Part shown: positions 51,305-60,096 of the stretch, one piece after another | Layout: each line of letters opens with the position of its first letter | Position numbering within the stretch: the first letter of the stretch is position 1 | Source of the DNA: Adlercreutzia wanghongyangiae | GTDB lineage: Bacteria; Actinomycetota; Coriobacteriia; Coriobacteriales; Eggerthellaceae | Length of the DNA stretch: 64,000 bases | NCBI RefSeq assembly: GCF_035989245.1 | Contig: NZ_JAYMFF010000006.1 | Span: forward strand, 1-64,000 | Direction of reading: 5' to 3' | Made by a program: the position numbers and the translations under genes | Notes under the pieces: model-generated | What the model was told of the DNA's origin: nothing | Databases searched by the model: none | What the model saw: only the letters and a program-made list of their open reading frames with translations

Positions 51305-51570
51305 GATGCCTCCCTTGCCGACCGCCGCGGCACAACCTCGAGTCGCCTGCCTCGCCCTTCCGGCCCGGCATCCCCGCTTATCCCAAAGACGGGCCGAGAG
51401 TCTATTATGCCAAAACAGCGCCTTAGGGCCGCACGAGCCGCCCCTTCGGCCCGAATATCACCACATCGTACGGAAGCGACCGGAACAATTTGCCGCCATT
51501 TTCTCGCAACAAGTTCGTGTAAATCGCGTTACGGTAGACGCAAAGCGTTTTCCCGCCGAAGGAGCAGCCC

Positions 51571-52653
51571 ATGAACATCCCGTCCCGCATCACCCGCCGC
51601 GCGAGCGCCCTATTCGCGGCCGCAGTCCTCGCCTGCGTCCTCGGCGGCTGCAGCGCAGCAGACGACACACCCACCGAGTTGGCCGATACTGGCAGCGTTG
51701 AGCAAGCTGCTCCCGCCCCCGATGCTCCCGCGAGCAGCGCGCCTGCGGAAGCCGAGACGCCCGACGCGCCCCCCGAGCCGACGGTGGAGGCGCCGACGGT
51801 CGATCTGGCCGCCATTCCCGCCTACGACGGCAATCCCTATGTTTACGTGAACGACGGCGAGCCCGTTTTCACCGACGACCAGCGCGCATCCGCACCGGGC
51901 ACCGAGTTCTACGGAGAGCTGGACGACCTCGGGCGTTGCACCGGCACCTTCGCAGTCGTAGGCGCCGAGACTATGCCCACCGAGGAGCGCGGCAGCATCG
52001 GCGAGGTGAAGCCCACGGGCTGGCAGATGGCCAAATACGAGTTCGTGGACGGAAAGTACCTCTACAACCGCTGCCATCTGCTCGGTTTCCAGCTGACGGG
52101 CGAGAACGCCAACACCGCCAATCTCATCACGGGCACGCGCTACCTGAACATCGAGGGCATGCTGCCCTTCGAGAACGCCGTGGCCGACTACGTGCAGGCC
52201 ACGGGCAACCACGTGCTCATGGCCGTTGTGCCGTTGTTCGAAGGCGACGAGCTGGTGGCCCGCGGCGTATGCATGATGGCGGAGTCGGTGGAAGACGGCG
52301 GCGACGGCGTGAGCTTCAACGTGTTCTGCTACAACGTGCAGCCGGGCGTGACCATCGATTACGCCACCGGCGACAACCACCTCGACGGCACCATCGAGGG
52401 CACTCCCCTGCCCGACGTGTCGGGTGCTCCCGAAGCGTCCGCCGGCAACGCAGCCGCATCGTCGGCCGATGCGAGCGCCGATACCGGCAAGGGCACCGCA
52501 GAATACGTGCTGAACACCAACTCGAAGAAGTTCCATGTACCCAGCTGCTCGTCGGTGAAGCAGATGAAGGATGCCAACCGCCAGGACGTGAAGGACACCC
52601 GCGAGAACATCGTCAACCAGGGCTACGACCCCTGCAAGCGCTGCAACCCGTAG
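51571..52653 (+). CDS. Secreted lipoprotein DNA/RNA non-specific endonuclease
   Basis: 360 residues. N-terminal lipoprotein signal with lipobox LGGC (C27), then a proline/alanine/glutamate-rich spacer to about residue 80. The nuclease domain (Endonuclease NS-2 type) has YNRCHLLGFQLTGEN with the catalytic histidine and NLITGTRYLN. The C-terminal 50 residues (NSKKFHVPSCSSVKQM ... DPCKRCNP) form a small cysteine module also seen attached to other surface nucleases. It probably degrades external nucleic acid at the cell surface. GGAG lies eight bases before the ATG. Confidence 0.9.
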   Translation: MNIPSRITRRASALFAAAVLACVLGGCSAADDTPTELADTGSVEQAAPAPDAPASSAPAEAETPDAPPEPTVEAPTVDLAAIPAYDGNPYVYVNDGEPVFTDDQRASAPGTEFYGELDDLGRCTGTFAVVGAETMPTEERGSIGEVKPTGWQMAKYEFVDGKYLYNRCHLLGFQLTGENANTANLITGTRYLNIEGMLPFENAVADYVQATGNHVLMAVVPLFEGDELVARGVCMMAESVEDGGDGVSFNVFCYNVQPGVTIDYATGDNHLDGTIEGTPLPDVSGAPEASAGNAAASSADASADTGKGTAEYVLNTNSKKFHVPSCSSVKQMKDANRQDVKDTRENIVNQGYDPCKRCNP

Positions 52654-52698
52654 GAACCCGAAAGCCACGAGCCTTCACAGCCCGCGCCTCTCGCATTC

Positions 52699-52841
52699 AC
52701 GGGCGACCTGAAGGTCGCCCCTACGGGGTCCTCGGGTGCATCAAAGCGCTTCGCCGCCCCAGCGACCGCCAGCCTTTCCGCAGGGGCGGGCTTCAGCCCG
52801 CCCGCAAGTTCCGTAGGGGCGGGCTTCAGCCCGCCCGCAAG
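52699..52841. repeat. Family-1 palindromic repeats, one single and one tandem pair
   Basis: GGGCGACCT/AGGTCGCCC (52701-52720) followed by CTACGGGG; then two almost identical copies of C[A/T]GGGGCGGGCTTCAGCCC GCCCGCAAG about 32 bases apart at 52781-52808 and 52813-52840. They lie between the nuclease gene and the tRNA terminator. Confidence 0.88.
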
Positions 52842-52856
52842 CGGAGCCCCCCCGAA

Positions 52857-52890
52857 CGCAAAAAGACCCCGCTGTAACAGCGGGGTCTTC
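52857..52890 (-). terminator. Terminator of the CAT-anticodon tRNA
   Basis: AAGACCCCGCTG, loop TTA, CAGCGGGGTCTT and further T on the minus strand, shortly after the tRNA. Confidence 0.9.
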
Positions 52891-52898
52891 TCATTTCG

Positions 52899-52973
52899 TG
52901 GTAGGGCCGCCCGGATTCGAACCGAGAACCAAGGGATTATGAGTCCCCTGCTCCACCGTTGAGCTACAGCCCC
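52899..52973 (-). tRNA. tRNA with CAT anticodon (elongator Met or Ile2)
   Basis: 75 bases with encoded CCA. Anticodon loop CTCATAA (anticodon CAT), acceptor GGGGCTG/CGGCCCT with a G1-T72 pair, T-arm GGTTCGAATCC. It lacks the unpaired first base of an initiator tRNA. Elongator Met and lysidine-modified Ile cannot be separated by eye. Confidence 0.9.
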
Positions 52974-53021
52974 ATGAAGTGCGCCAGCTATTCTAGCGCA
53001 AGTGCGCCGTGCTCGCCAAAC

Positions 53022-54749
53022 CTACATCTTCACCGGAGCGGAAACGCCCAGCAAATTCAGGCTCAGCGCCAGCACGATGCGGGTGGCATCGCACAGGGCC
53101 AGACGGGCCGTCTGCACGTCGGCGTCGTCGGTGAGCACGTGGCAGTTGGTGTAGAACTGATGGAACAGCGCCGCCAGGTCCTGGGCGTAGTGCGTCAGGC
53201 GGAACGGCGCGCGGTCGCGGGCCGCCAGCGCGATGAGATTGCCGAAGTCGGCCATCTTGCGCATGAGGGCAAGCTCGGAGGGATGCGTCAGCGGCGAGAG
53301 GTCGCAGTTCTCGGGAACGATCTTCTTCGCCAGCACGTCCATGGCCACCTCGCCGGTCTCGGCGGCCGCGGCGTCGGCCGGGTCGGCCGCCTTGCGCAGG
53401 ATGGAGCAGATGCGCGCGTGGGCGTACTGCACATAGTACACCGGGTTCGAGGCGTCCTTCTTCTTCGCCACCTCGATGTCGAAGTCGATGGGCTGGTCGG
53501 CCGAGCGCGACAGCATCAGGTAGCGCGTGGCGTCCACACCCACCTCCTCGATGAGCTCCTCGAAGGTGACCATCTCGCCGGTGCGCTTGGACATGCGCAC
53601 GGCCTTACCGTCGCGGAACAGGTTCACCAACTGCCCCAGCTGCACCTCCAGCGCGCCCGGCCAGCCCCAGGCCTCCAGCATGCACTCGCAGCGCTTGATG
53701 TAGCCGTGGTGATCGGCGCCCCACAGATCGATCAGGTGATCGAAGCCGCGCATCATCTTGTCGTAGTGGTAGGCCACGTCCGACATGAAGTAGGTGGCCT
53801 CGCCGTCGCCCTTGATGAGCACGCGGTCCTTGTCGTCGCCCAGATCGGTGGAGCGGAACCACAGGGCGCCGTCCTTCTCGTACAGATAGCCCTTCTCGCG
53901 CATGGCGTCCAGCGAGCGGGACACAGCACTCTGGCCGTTCTCGTCCTCGACGTACAGCGAGCGCTCGGAGAACCACTTGTCGAAGGTGGTGCCGAAACCG
54001 GCGAGCACGGCCTTCTGGTTGGCGAGGGTCTGCTCGTAGGCCATCTCGCGGAAGGCATCCACGCGCTCCTCGTCGGACACGTTCAGCCACTTGTCGCCGT
54101 CGCGGTCGATGATCTCCTGGGCGATGTCCTTCACATAGGCGCCGCCGTAGCAGGCCTCGGGCATCTCCACGTCGCGGCCGAGCAGCTGCTGGTAGCGCAC
54201 GCTCACGGAGTTGCCGAACACGTCCATCTGGTTGCCGTGGTCGTTGATGTAGTACTCCTCGTACACGTCGTAGCCGCCGTGGCGCATGACGCGCGCCATG
54301 GCATCGCCCAGCGACGCCCAGCGGCCGTGGCCCACGTGGAAGGGACCGGTGGGGTTAGCCGACACGTATTCCAAGTTCACGTAGCGCTCGCCCTCGGGGA
54401 TGGTACCGCGACCGAAGTTCTCGGCCTCCTCGCGCACCTCGCGTACCACGTCCTGCAGCACCGCATCCGACAGGCGGATGTTGATGAAGCCCGGACCGGC
54501 GATCTCCACGGCGGCGATCATGTCGTTGGCGGGAATGTGGTCCACGATGATCTGGGCCACCTCGCGGGGGTTCTTGCGGGCGAGCTTCGCGCAGCGCATG
54601 GCGACGGTGGAGGCCCAGTCGCCGTTGGCCTCGTCGCGCGGTCGCTCCAGGGCGGCTTCCGGGGTCTCCGTCAGCTCCAGGGAGCCGTCGGCACGGGCCG
54701 CCTCCAAAGCGGCGTCGATGATCGCTTCGAGGGATTCACGAATTTCCAT
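53022..54749 (-). CDS. argS: Arginyl-tRNA synthetase
   Basis: Class I synthetase charging tRNA-Arg. The HIGH motif appears as ANPTGPFHVGHGRW near residue 125; the KMSKS counterpart is VRMSKRTGEMV; the C-terminal anticodon domain ends LSLNLLGVSAPVKM. I chose the ATG at 54749 (575 residues, normal length); the frame is open for 59 more codons upstream but without family similarity. GAGGAA lies nine bases before this ATG. It is next to the arginine deiminase operon but separated by a terminator. Confidence 0.96.
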   Translation of the reverse strand: MEIRESLEAIIDAALEAARADGSLELTETPEAALERPRDEANGDWASTVAMRCAKLARKNPREVAQIIVDHIPANDMIAAVEIAGPGFINIRLSDAVLQDVVREVREEAENFGRGTIPEGERYVNLEYVSANPTGPFHVGHGRWASLGDAMARVMRHGGYDVYEEYYINDHGNQMDVFGNSVSVRYQQLLGRDVEMPEACYGGAYVKDIAQEIIDRDGDKWLNVSDEERVDAFREMAYEQTLANQKAVLAGFGTTFDKWFSERSLYVEDENGQSAVSRSLDAMREKGYLYEKDGALWFRSTDLGDDKDRVLIKGDGEATYFMSDVAYHYDKMMRGFDHLIDLWGADHHGYIKRCECMLEAWGWPGALEVQLGQLVNLFRDGKAVRMSKRTGEMVTFEELIEEVGVDATRYLMLSRSADQPIDFDIEVAKKKDASNPVYYVQYAHARICSILRKAADPADAAAAETGEVAMDVLAKKIVPENCDLSPLTHPSELALMRKMADFGNLIALAARDRAPFRLTHYAQDLAALFHQFYTNCHVLTDDADVQTARLALCDATRIVLALSLNLLGVSAPVKM

Positions 54750-54850
54750 TGCTCTTTCTTCCTCTTCTGTGAGCCAGCTTTCTTCTCGCTGGCAGGCTGT
54801 GCCGTACCTGCCCGCGTCTATAAGCCGCCATAATACCATGAAACCGCAGG

Positions 54851-54891
54851 AAAACACAGAAGTACCCGAGCGCGATGCCCGGGTACTTCTG
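54851..54891 (-). terminator. Terminator of the arginine deiminase operon
   Basis: Perfect 12-base stem CAGAAGTACCCG/CGGGTACTTCTG with an 11-base loop, then TGTTTTCC on the minus strand, 55 bases after the antiporter stop. Confidence 0.8.
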
Positions 54892-54946
54892 CGAACGGAG
54901 GCGCCGATAAAACTGCGCATCCGCACAAAATGTCAGGCCGCGATGC

Positions 54947-56545
54947 CTAGGACAGAATCACCATGGCCGCGGTCAGGATGACGATGCATACGACGCCCAA
55001 GACCACGAACAGCTTGGCGCCGAACTTCAGCCAGGTGGAGTACTCCACCTTGGCCAGGGCCAGACCGCCCATGATGGCGCCGGAGGTCGGGGTGAACAGG
55101 TTCACAAGACCGTTGCCGGCGGAGTAGATCATGACCATGGTCTCGACCGAGAAGTTCAGCTGATGCGCCAGGCCGCCGAGAATCGGGATGGACACGGTGG
55201 CCATGCCCGACGACGACGGAATGAGGAACGACAGCACGATGTAGAGCAAAAACGACAGGGGCGCGAAGACGATCGCCGACATGCCCGTGAGGGCCGCCGC
55301 GGCGTTGTTCAGGATCCACATGTCCAGGCCGGTCTTGGCCATGAGCACGGTGATGGAGCGGGCCAGCGCGATGATCAGCACGACCGACATCATGTCGGCG
55401 GCGCCGTTGATGAAGGCCTTCACGAAGCGGCTCTCGGACACGCCGCCGATGATGCCGATGACCAGCGCCATCAGCAGGAACCAGGTGGAGGCCTCGTCGA
55501 AGTACCAGCTGCCCAGCGGCACACCCGTGAGGAAGCTCGACCACGCGGGGGTCACTTCCTCCTCGGACACCGAGGTGGCCTCGATCGGCTCGGCCAGAAC
55601 CGTCGTGGTGCCGTTGGCCTCGTCATAGGCGGCCGTGAGCTCGTCGCCGGTGACGACCGTGGTCACTTCCTCGGTGGTGGCGCCAGCGTCGAAGATGGTC
55701 ACGCCCAGGTCGGCCCAGGGAATGAACGACACGATCATGATGACGAAGGTGAGTGCGAACACGATGAGCGACCACTTCTGGCGGCCGGTCATCTTCGGGT
55801 TGGCGGCGGCGTCGTTGTCGGCGCCCTCGGTCTCGGACTCCTTCATACCCCACTCGTCCATCATGGCCTGCTGCTCCTGCAGCGACAGGAAGGTGGAGCC
55901 CTTGTCGTCCTTCACCTTCTTGGCGTAGCGCATGACGAACACGATGGATATGGCCAGGGTGATGATCCACAGGATCAGGCCGAGCACGATGATGATGGCC
56001 TGGTTCACCGCGATGCCGATGCCGGAAAGCGCGTCAACGGCCACGCCCACGGCAAACGGGTTCACCGTGGAGCCCAGAACACCGCAGCCGGCGCCCAGAA
56101 GCACCACGGCCGCGCCGGTCAGGCTGTCGAAGCCCGCGGCCACCATGGTTGCGGCCAACAGCAGGTAGAACGGAACCGTCTCCTCGCACATGCCGTAGGT
56201 GGTACCGCCGATGGAGAAGATGAACATCAGAATGGGAATGAGCACCAGCTCGTTGCCCTTCAGCTTGTGAACAAGGGCCGCAATGCCGGCATCCAGCGCG
56301 CCGGTCTCGGTGATAATGCCGAGAAATCCGCCCAAGATCATAACGAACAGGCACACGCCGATGGCGTCCTGGAAGCCGAACACGGGGGCCGTAAGCACCT
56401 GGGACAAGGTGGCGCCCTGTACGCCTTCCACGCCGCATGCGGACATGATGACAGTGATAACAGCGAGAACTACCAGGATGATCAGCAAGATGGTAAACGA
56501 CGAGAGCGGCGCCCTCTTCTTCTTGCCCTTCTCAGCAGCTGCCAT
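54947..56545 (-). CDS. YfcC-family transporter, probable arginine/ornithine antiporter
   Basis: 532 residues with about 12 membrane segments; member of the YfcC/DcuC-type (PF03606) permeases. Characteristic stretches: MILGGFLGIITETGALDAGI, GGTTYGMCEETVPFY, GAGCGVLGSTVNPFAVG and PSSSGMATVSIPILGGLAHQ. In arginine deiminase clusters such permeases import arginine in exchange for ornithine (established for ArcD-type partners, inferred here). A cytoplasmic loop at 215-260 is charged. An intercistronic hairpin (56585-56623, 12-base stem without T-run) separates it from arcB. Confidence 0.88.
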   Translation of the reverse strand: MAAAEKGKKKRAPLSSFTILLIILVVLAVITVIMSACGVEGVQGATLSQVLTAPVFGFQDAIGVCLFVMILGGFLGIITETGALDAGIAALVHKLKGNELVLIPILMFIFSIGGTTYGMCEETVPFYLLLAATMVAAGFDSLTGAAVVLLGAGCGVLGSTVNPFAVGVAVDALSGIGIAVNQAIIIVLGLILWIITLAISIVFVMRYAKKVKDDKGSTFLSLQEQQAMMDEWGMKESETEGADNDAAANPKMTGRQKWSLIVFALTFVIMIVSFIPWADLGVTIFDAGATTEEVTTVVTGDELTAAYDEANGTTTVLAEPIEATSVSEEEVTPAWSSFLTGVPLGSWYFDEASTWFLLMALVIGIIGGVSESRFVKAFINGAADMMSVVLIIALARSITVLMAKTGLDMWILNNAAAALTGMSAIVFAPLSFLLYIVLSFLIPSSSGMATVSIPILGGLAHQLNFSVETMVMIYSAGNGLVNLFTPTSGAIMGGLALAKVEYSTWLKFGAKLFVVLGVVCIVILTAAMVILS

Positions 56546-56584
56546 GGTTATCCCTCCTTTGTCGAGTGTCTGACAGAAACACCA

Positions 56585-56623
56585 GGGGCCGTGCGGCTAT
56601 CCCTCCCGATTCCGCACGGCCCC
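56585..56623. terminator. Intercistronic hairpin between arcB and the antiporter gene
   Basis: GGGGCCGTGCGG (56585-56596) and CCGCACGGCCCC (56612-56623), a perfect 12-base stem with a 15-base loop and no T-run. Likely an RNA-processing or partial termination point that sets relative expression. Confidence 0.55.
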
Positions 56624-56655
56624 GAGGCATCAAAGTATGTGCTGCGCGTATGCGG

Positions 56656-57651
56656 TTACTGCAGCGTGGCGTACATGACGGCCTTGATGGTGTGCATGCG
56701 GTTCTCGGCCTCGTCGAACACCTTCGACTGCTTCGACTCGAACACCGCGTCCTCCACTTCCATCTCGGTCACGCCGAAGCGCTTCGCGATGTCGGCGCCG
56801 GTGGTGGTGTTGGTGTCGTGGAAGGCCGGCAGGCAGTGCAGGAAGATGGCGGTGGGCTTGGCCATGGCCATGATCTCGGTGGTCACGCGGTAGGGCGACA
56901 GCTGCTTGATGCGCTGCTCCCACACCTCGTCGGGCTCGCCCATGGACACCCACACGTCGGTGTAGATGACGTCGGCGTCGGTGGCAGCTTCCTTCACGTC
57001 CTCGGTGCACTTCACAGTGCAGCCGTTCTCAGCGGCGATCTGCTCGCAGGTCTTGATGAGGTCCTCGTCCATCCAGCAGTCCTTCGGACCGCAGCCGACG
57101 AAGTTCATGCCCAGCTTCGCGCACATGACCATGAGCGAGCGGCCCATGTTGTTCTTCAGGTCGCCGAAGAACACGAACTTCAGGCCCTTGATGTCGTAGT
57201 TGAAGTTCTCCTGCACGGTCAGCGCGTCGGCGAGCATCTGGGTGGGATGCCACATGTCGGTCAGGCCGTTCCACACCGGCACGCCGGCCTTGTCGGCGAG
57301 CTCTTCCACATCGGCCTGGTCGAAGCCGCGGAACTCGATGCCGTCGTAGAAGCGGCCGAGCACGCGGGCGGTGTCCTCGATGGACTCCTTCTTGCCCATC
57401 TGGGAGCTGCCGGGATCCAGGTAGGTCACGCCCATGCCGAGGTCCATGGCGCCGACCTCGAAGGCGCAGCGGGTGCGCGTGGAGGTCTTCTGGAACAGCA
57501 GAACGATGTTCTTGCCCTCCAGGTAGCGGTGCGGGGTGCCGGTGCGCTTGAGGTCCTTGAAGTTCTTGGAGAGCTTCAGCAGGTAGTCGATCTGATCGGT
57601 AGTGAAATCGAGAAGGCGCAGGTAGGACTGGCCAGAAAGATTCACGGGCAT
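56656..57651 (-). CDS. arcB: Ornithine carbamoyltransferase, catabolic
   Basis: Second enzyme of the arginine deiminase pathway: phosphorolysis of citrulline to ornithine and carbamoyl phosphate. Carbamoyl-phosphate motif STRTRCAFE near residues 56-64, HPTQ in the motif WHPTQMLADALTV, and HCLPAFHD near residue 272. 331 residues, as in catabolic OTCases. It follows arcA in the operon; a GC-rich hairpin (57703-57729) lies between them. The anabolic role cannot be excluded by sequence but the context is catabolic. Confidence 0.95.
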   Translation of the reverse strand: MPVNLSGQSYLRLLDFTTDQIDYLLKLSKNFKDLKRTGTPHRYLEGKNIVLLFQKTSTRTRCAFEVGAMDLGMGVTYLDPGSSQMGKKESIEDTARVLGRFYDGIEFRGFDQADVEELADKAGVPVWNGLTDMWHPTQMLADALTVQENFNYDIKGLKFVFFGDLKNNMGRSLMVMCAKLGMNFVGCGPKDCWMDEDLIKTCEQIAAENGCTVKCTEDVKEAATDADVIYTDVWVSMGEPDEVWEQRIKQLSPYRVTTEIMAMAKPTAIFLHCLPAFHDTNTTTGADIAKRFGVTEMEVEDAVFESKQSKVFDEAENRMHTIKAVMYATLQ

Positions 57652-57702
57652 AGTATTTCCTTTCGGTAGGGGCAGCGGGCAGAACGCCTGTTGCCGGGGA
57701 TG

Positions 57703-57729
57703 GGGCGGCCGAGCTTGTGCCGGCCGCCC
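57703..57729. terminator. Intercistronic hairpin between arcA and arcB
   Basis: GGGCGGCC (57703-57710) and GGCCGCCC (57722-57729) with an 11-base loop, no T-run. Probably a stabilising or processing hairpin in the arc transcript. Confidence 0.5.
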
Positions 57730-57765
57730 GTGACTTGCTTTATGCCGCAGCGGGCACGACGCGGA

Positions 57766-58989
57766 CTACAGGGCCTCGCGCCAGGCCGGCATGGACATGC
57801 AGCGCGGGCCGCCGCGGCCGCGGGACAGCTCGGCGGACGGCATGACTAGGCAGTTGATGCCGTTCTTGTACAGCACGTCGTTGGTGACGTTGTTGCGCTG
57901 GTACACCACCACGGTGCCGGGGCGCACGCACAGGGTGTTGCTGCCGTCGTTCCACTGCTCGCGCTCGGCCGCGATGCGGTCGCCGCCGCCGCAGGGGATG
58001 AGCGTGACCTTCTCGCCGACATACTCGGACAGCACCGACTCCAAGTCCTCGTTGCGCTCGCGGATCTTGGTGCCGCCCTTGCCGTCGGGGGTGATCTCGA
58101 ACACGGTCAGCGGGCCCATGATGCCGGGATGGATGGTGAACTTGTCGCGATCGATCTGCGTGAACACGGTGTCCAGGTGCATGAACGCGCGGCTCACCGG
58201 GATGTTGAACGCCAGGATGGTGTCCACCTTGCTCGTCTCATCGTTGAAGATGTTGGAGGCGATGTGGTCGATGGCGTCGGGCTCGGTGCGCTGGGAGATG
58301 CCGATGGCCAGCACGTGCTCGTTGATGTTCAGGATGTCGCCGCCCTCGATATGGAAGGTGTCGTCGCGGCTGTAGTACTCGGGGGTGCCCACGAAGTCGG
58401 GGTGATTCTTGAAGATGTAGTCGCCGTAGATGGTCTCGCGGTTACGCGTCTGGCTGTACATGCGGTTGATGGACACGCCGTTGCCGATCATCGCGAACGG
58501 GTCGCGGGTGAAGTACAGGTTCGGCATGGGGGCGCACACCAGCTTGCAGCGGTCGGACACCATGTCCACCAGCAGGTGCGTGTCCTTCTGCGGCAGCTCC
58601 TGCAGGTTGATGCCGGCCATGGTCTTCATGACCATTTCCTTGTTGCCCGGGTAGTTGCTCTCGATGTAGTCGGTGATGATGTCGTGGTACATGTCGGTGC
58701 GGATACCGGCCTCGTAGATCCACTGATCGAGGAACTGCTTGCGCAACTCGGGCTTGGCGTCCAGAACCTCGGCCATCAGATCCTCGAGGTACACCACTTC
58801 GACGCCCTCATCGCGCAGAATCTTCGCGAAGGCATCGTGCTCTTCCTGGGCAACCGGGAGGAACGGGATGTCGTCGAACAGCAGCTCCTCCAGGGTGTTC
58901 GGGGTGAGGTTCAGCAGCTCGTCGCCGGGGCGATGCAAGATGACCTTCTTCAGGTTGCCAATCTCACTCTTGACGTTTACTCCTTGCAT
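57766..58989 (-). CDS. arcA: Arginine deiminase
   Basis: Hydrolyses arginine to citrulline and ammonia, the first step of energy gain from arginine. Conserved stretches: LKKVILHRPGDELLNLTP, FTRDPFAMIGNGVSIN, HIEGGDILN and the C-terminal SRGRGGPRCMSMP with the nucleophile C397. 407 residues. ATG preceded by AGGAGAG. First gene of arcA-arcB-antiporter; no carbamate kinase gene (arcC), needed for the ATP-forming step, is in the window. Confidence 0.97.
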   Translation of the reverse strand: MQGVNVKSEIGNLKKVILHRPGDELLNLTPNTLEELLFDDIPFLPVAQEEHDAFAKILRDEGVEVVYLEDLMAEVLDAKPELRKQFLDQWIYEAGIRTDMYHDIITDYIESNYPGNKEMVMKTMAGINLQELPQKDTHLLVDMVSDRCKLVCAPMPNLYFTRDPFAMIGNGVSINRMYSQTRNRETIYGDYIFKNHPDFVGTPEYYSRDDTFHIEGGDILNINEHVLAIGISQRTEPDAIDHIASNIFNDETSKVDTILAFNIPVSRAFMHLDTVFTQIDRDKFTIHPGIMGPLTVFEITPDGKGGTKIRERNEDLESVLSEYVGEKVTLIPCGGGDRIAAEREQWNDGSNTLCVRPGTVVVYQRNNVTNDVLYKNGINCLVMPSAELSRGRGGPRCMSMPAWREAL

Positions 58990-59426
58990 AAAGCTCTCCT
59001 ATCTTGGGGTGGATAGAAACTTTTCGCCAGCCACACATGATCTTGCGCGCCTTGAGTGCCTCGCCCCAAGCCGTGGTGCAGGTCTGTTGTGTTTGACTGC
59101 ATCCACCTTCGCATTCCCCCGCCGAAACAACCTCGAAACGCTTGTTTGTTTGCCAGGGCGGAAGCAAGCTGACACCGTATTGTCAATTAAAGCTGAGCCT
59201 AAAGGTCTTTATTTTTGATGAGCGGTTTGCTAGGAGTTCGCCCACGATCGCGCAACCGGCTACGAGCCCTTGCACGTCGTTTCGAAGGTCTTCGCGCGCC
59301 GCAAAGGCCCACGCGTAGCCCGCAGAAGTGACCGCGAAGACAAAAAGCACCCCACGCGGTGCATCGCTCTGCTATAATCGCCAAATTGCCGCGCATCTGT
59401 GCTGCTGCGGCTTTGTCTATGGCCGT
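58990..59426. other. Intergenic region between arcA and tRNA-Pro
   Basis: 437 bases. Besides the arcA ribosome binding site it holds a minus-strand TTGACA at about 59174-59179 with an adjacent TGACA/TGTCA inverted repeat, which might be part of the arcA promoter or an operator although no matching -10 is found, and the promoter of tRNA-Pro near its right end. No gene is seen. Confidence 0.5.
59370..59378 (+). promoter_or_regulatory. Extended -10 promoter of tRNA-Pro
   Basis: TGCTATAAT at 59370-59378, 49 bases upstream of the mature tRNA 5' end, without a clear -35 hexamer. Confidence 0.75.
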
Positions 59427-59503
59427 CGGGACGTGGCGCAGTCTGGTAGCGCGCCTGCTTTGGGAGCAGGATGTCGCAGGTTCGAATCCTGTCGTCCCGA
59501 CCA
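59427..59503 (+). tRNA. tRNA-Pro (TGG anticodon)
   Basis: 77 bases with encoded CCA. Acceptor CGGGACG/CGTCCCG, anticodon stem CCTGC/GCAGG around loop TTTGGGA (anticodon TGG), T-arm GGTTCGAATCC. Confidence 0.97.
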
Positions 59504-60084
59504 TTTCCAAATTGCCCGTCGGGCGGCCCAAACCCTTCGAAGCGCGAGCCTATACCGCCCCGGCTGTTTCTCCATTGCCCAGCCGACCGCCACGCGAGCC
59601 CGGGCGTGCCCCAAGCGACCCTGGAGTATTGTTAACCTTGCGAGTTCCTTGGGTATTGCGAGGGTTGCGAGTCTGTTGGTCGCAAAAGGTATGATGTCTA
59701 GGGAAATCAAACCCCCTTGGGGATTTTTTGGCCACAAAAGGCACGATGTCTAAGAAAGCGAGAACGCTCTTGCGGCCGCAAGGCTCTTCGGTGGCCAGAT
59801 ACACAACGATGTCTATGTTTTTCGAGCTGTTTTGAACGAAAGTGCATCGACCCCTCACAACCTGCGGGGCATGCGCCATATACATCATGCGTTTTGCGAC
59901 CAAAAAGTGCTTCGGAAGCCTCGAAGCGCATATACATCGTGTCATTTGCGACCATGGGCCATACGCTTTCGCAATTATCCACGCAATTCCCAGCCACTGA
60001 CTACCCACGCAATTCCCGGCCACTGCCATGAAATCGACTGGGAAACGCCTGACCCGCTCCGGTACACAAAACTCCCTTGTCTGC
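59504..60084. other. Repeat-rich intergenic region after tRNA-Pro
   Basis: 581 bases without a credible gene. It contains five copies of a 25-base repeat (59678-59953), several TTGCGAG words near 59640-59671, and a tandem direct repeat of 27 bases (CCACGCAATTCCC[A/G]GCCACTG) at about 59976-60027. GC content is lower than in coding regions. There is no sign of an integrase or of a repeat of the tRNA 3' end. Confidence 0.6.
59678..59953. repeat. Five-copy 25-base repeat, three direct and two inverted
   Basis: Copies at 59678-59702, 59730-59754 and 59793-59817 read GGTCGCAAAAGGTATGATGT, GGCCACAAAAGGCACGATGT and a weaker GGCCAGATACACAACGATGT, each followed by CTA. Copies at 59876-59901 and 59927-59953 are in reverse (GGTCGCAAAACGCATGATGT and GGTCGCAAATGACACGATGT followed by ATATG). 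The conserved ends GGTCGCAAA and GATGT suggest repeated binding sites or a degenerate satellite. Confidence 0.7.
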
Positions 60085-60090
60085 CATAAT
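60082..60090 (+). promoter_or_regulatory. Extended -10 promoter abutting the DUF3810 start codon
   Basis: TGCCATAAT at 60082-60090 resembles the extended -10 elements found at three other places in this window. The ATG at 60097 is where transcription would begin, so the mRNA may be leaderless. Confidence 0.45.
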
Positions 60091-60096
60091 GTGCCT

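Noticed and set aside
51421..51570. Small gene antisense to the start of the nuclease gene
   Set aside because: The open frame has no ribosome binding site and mirrors the low-complexity start of the nuclease gene.
59427..60084. tRNA-Pro as an integration site of a mobile element
   Set aside because: No second copy of the tRNA 3' end and no integrase gene are seen in the neighbouring sequence.
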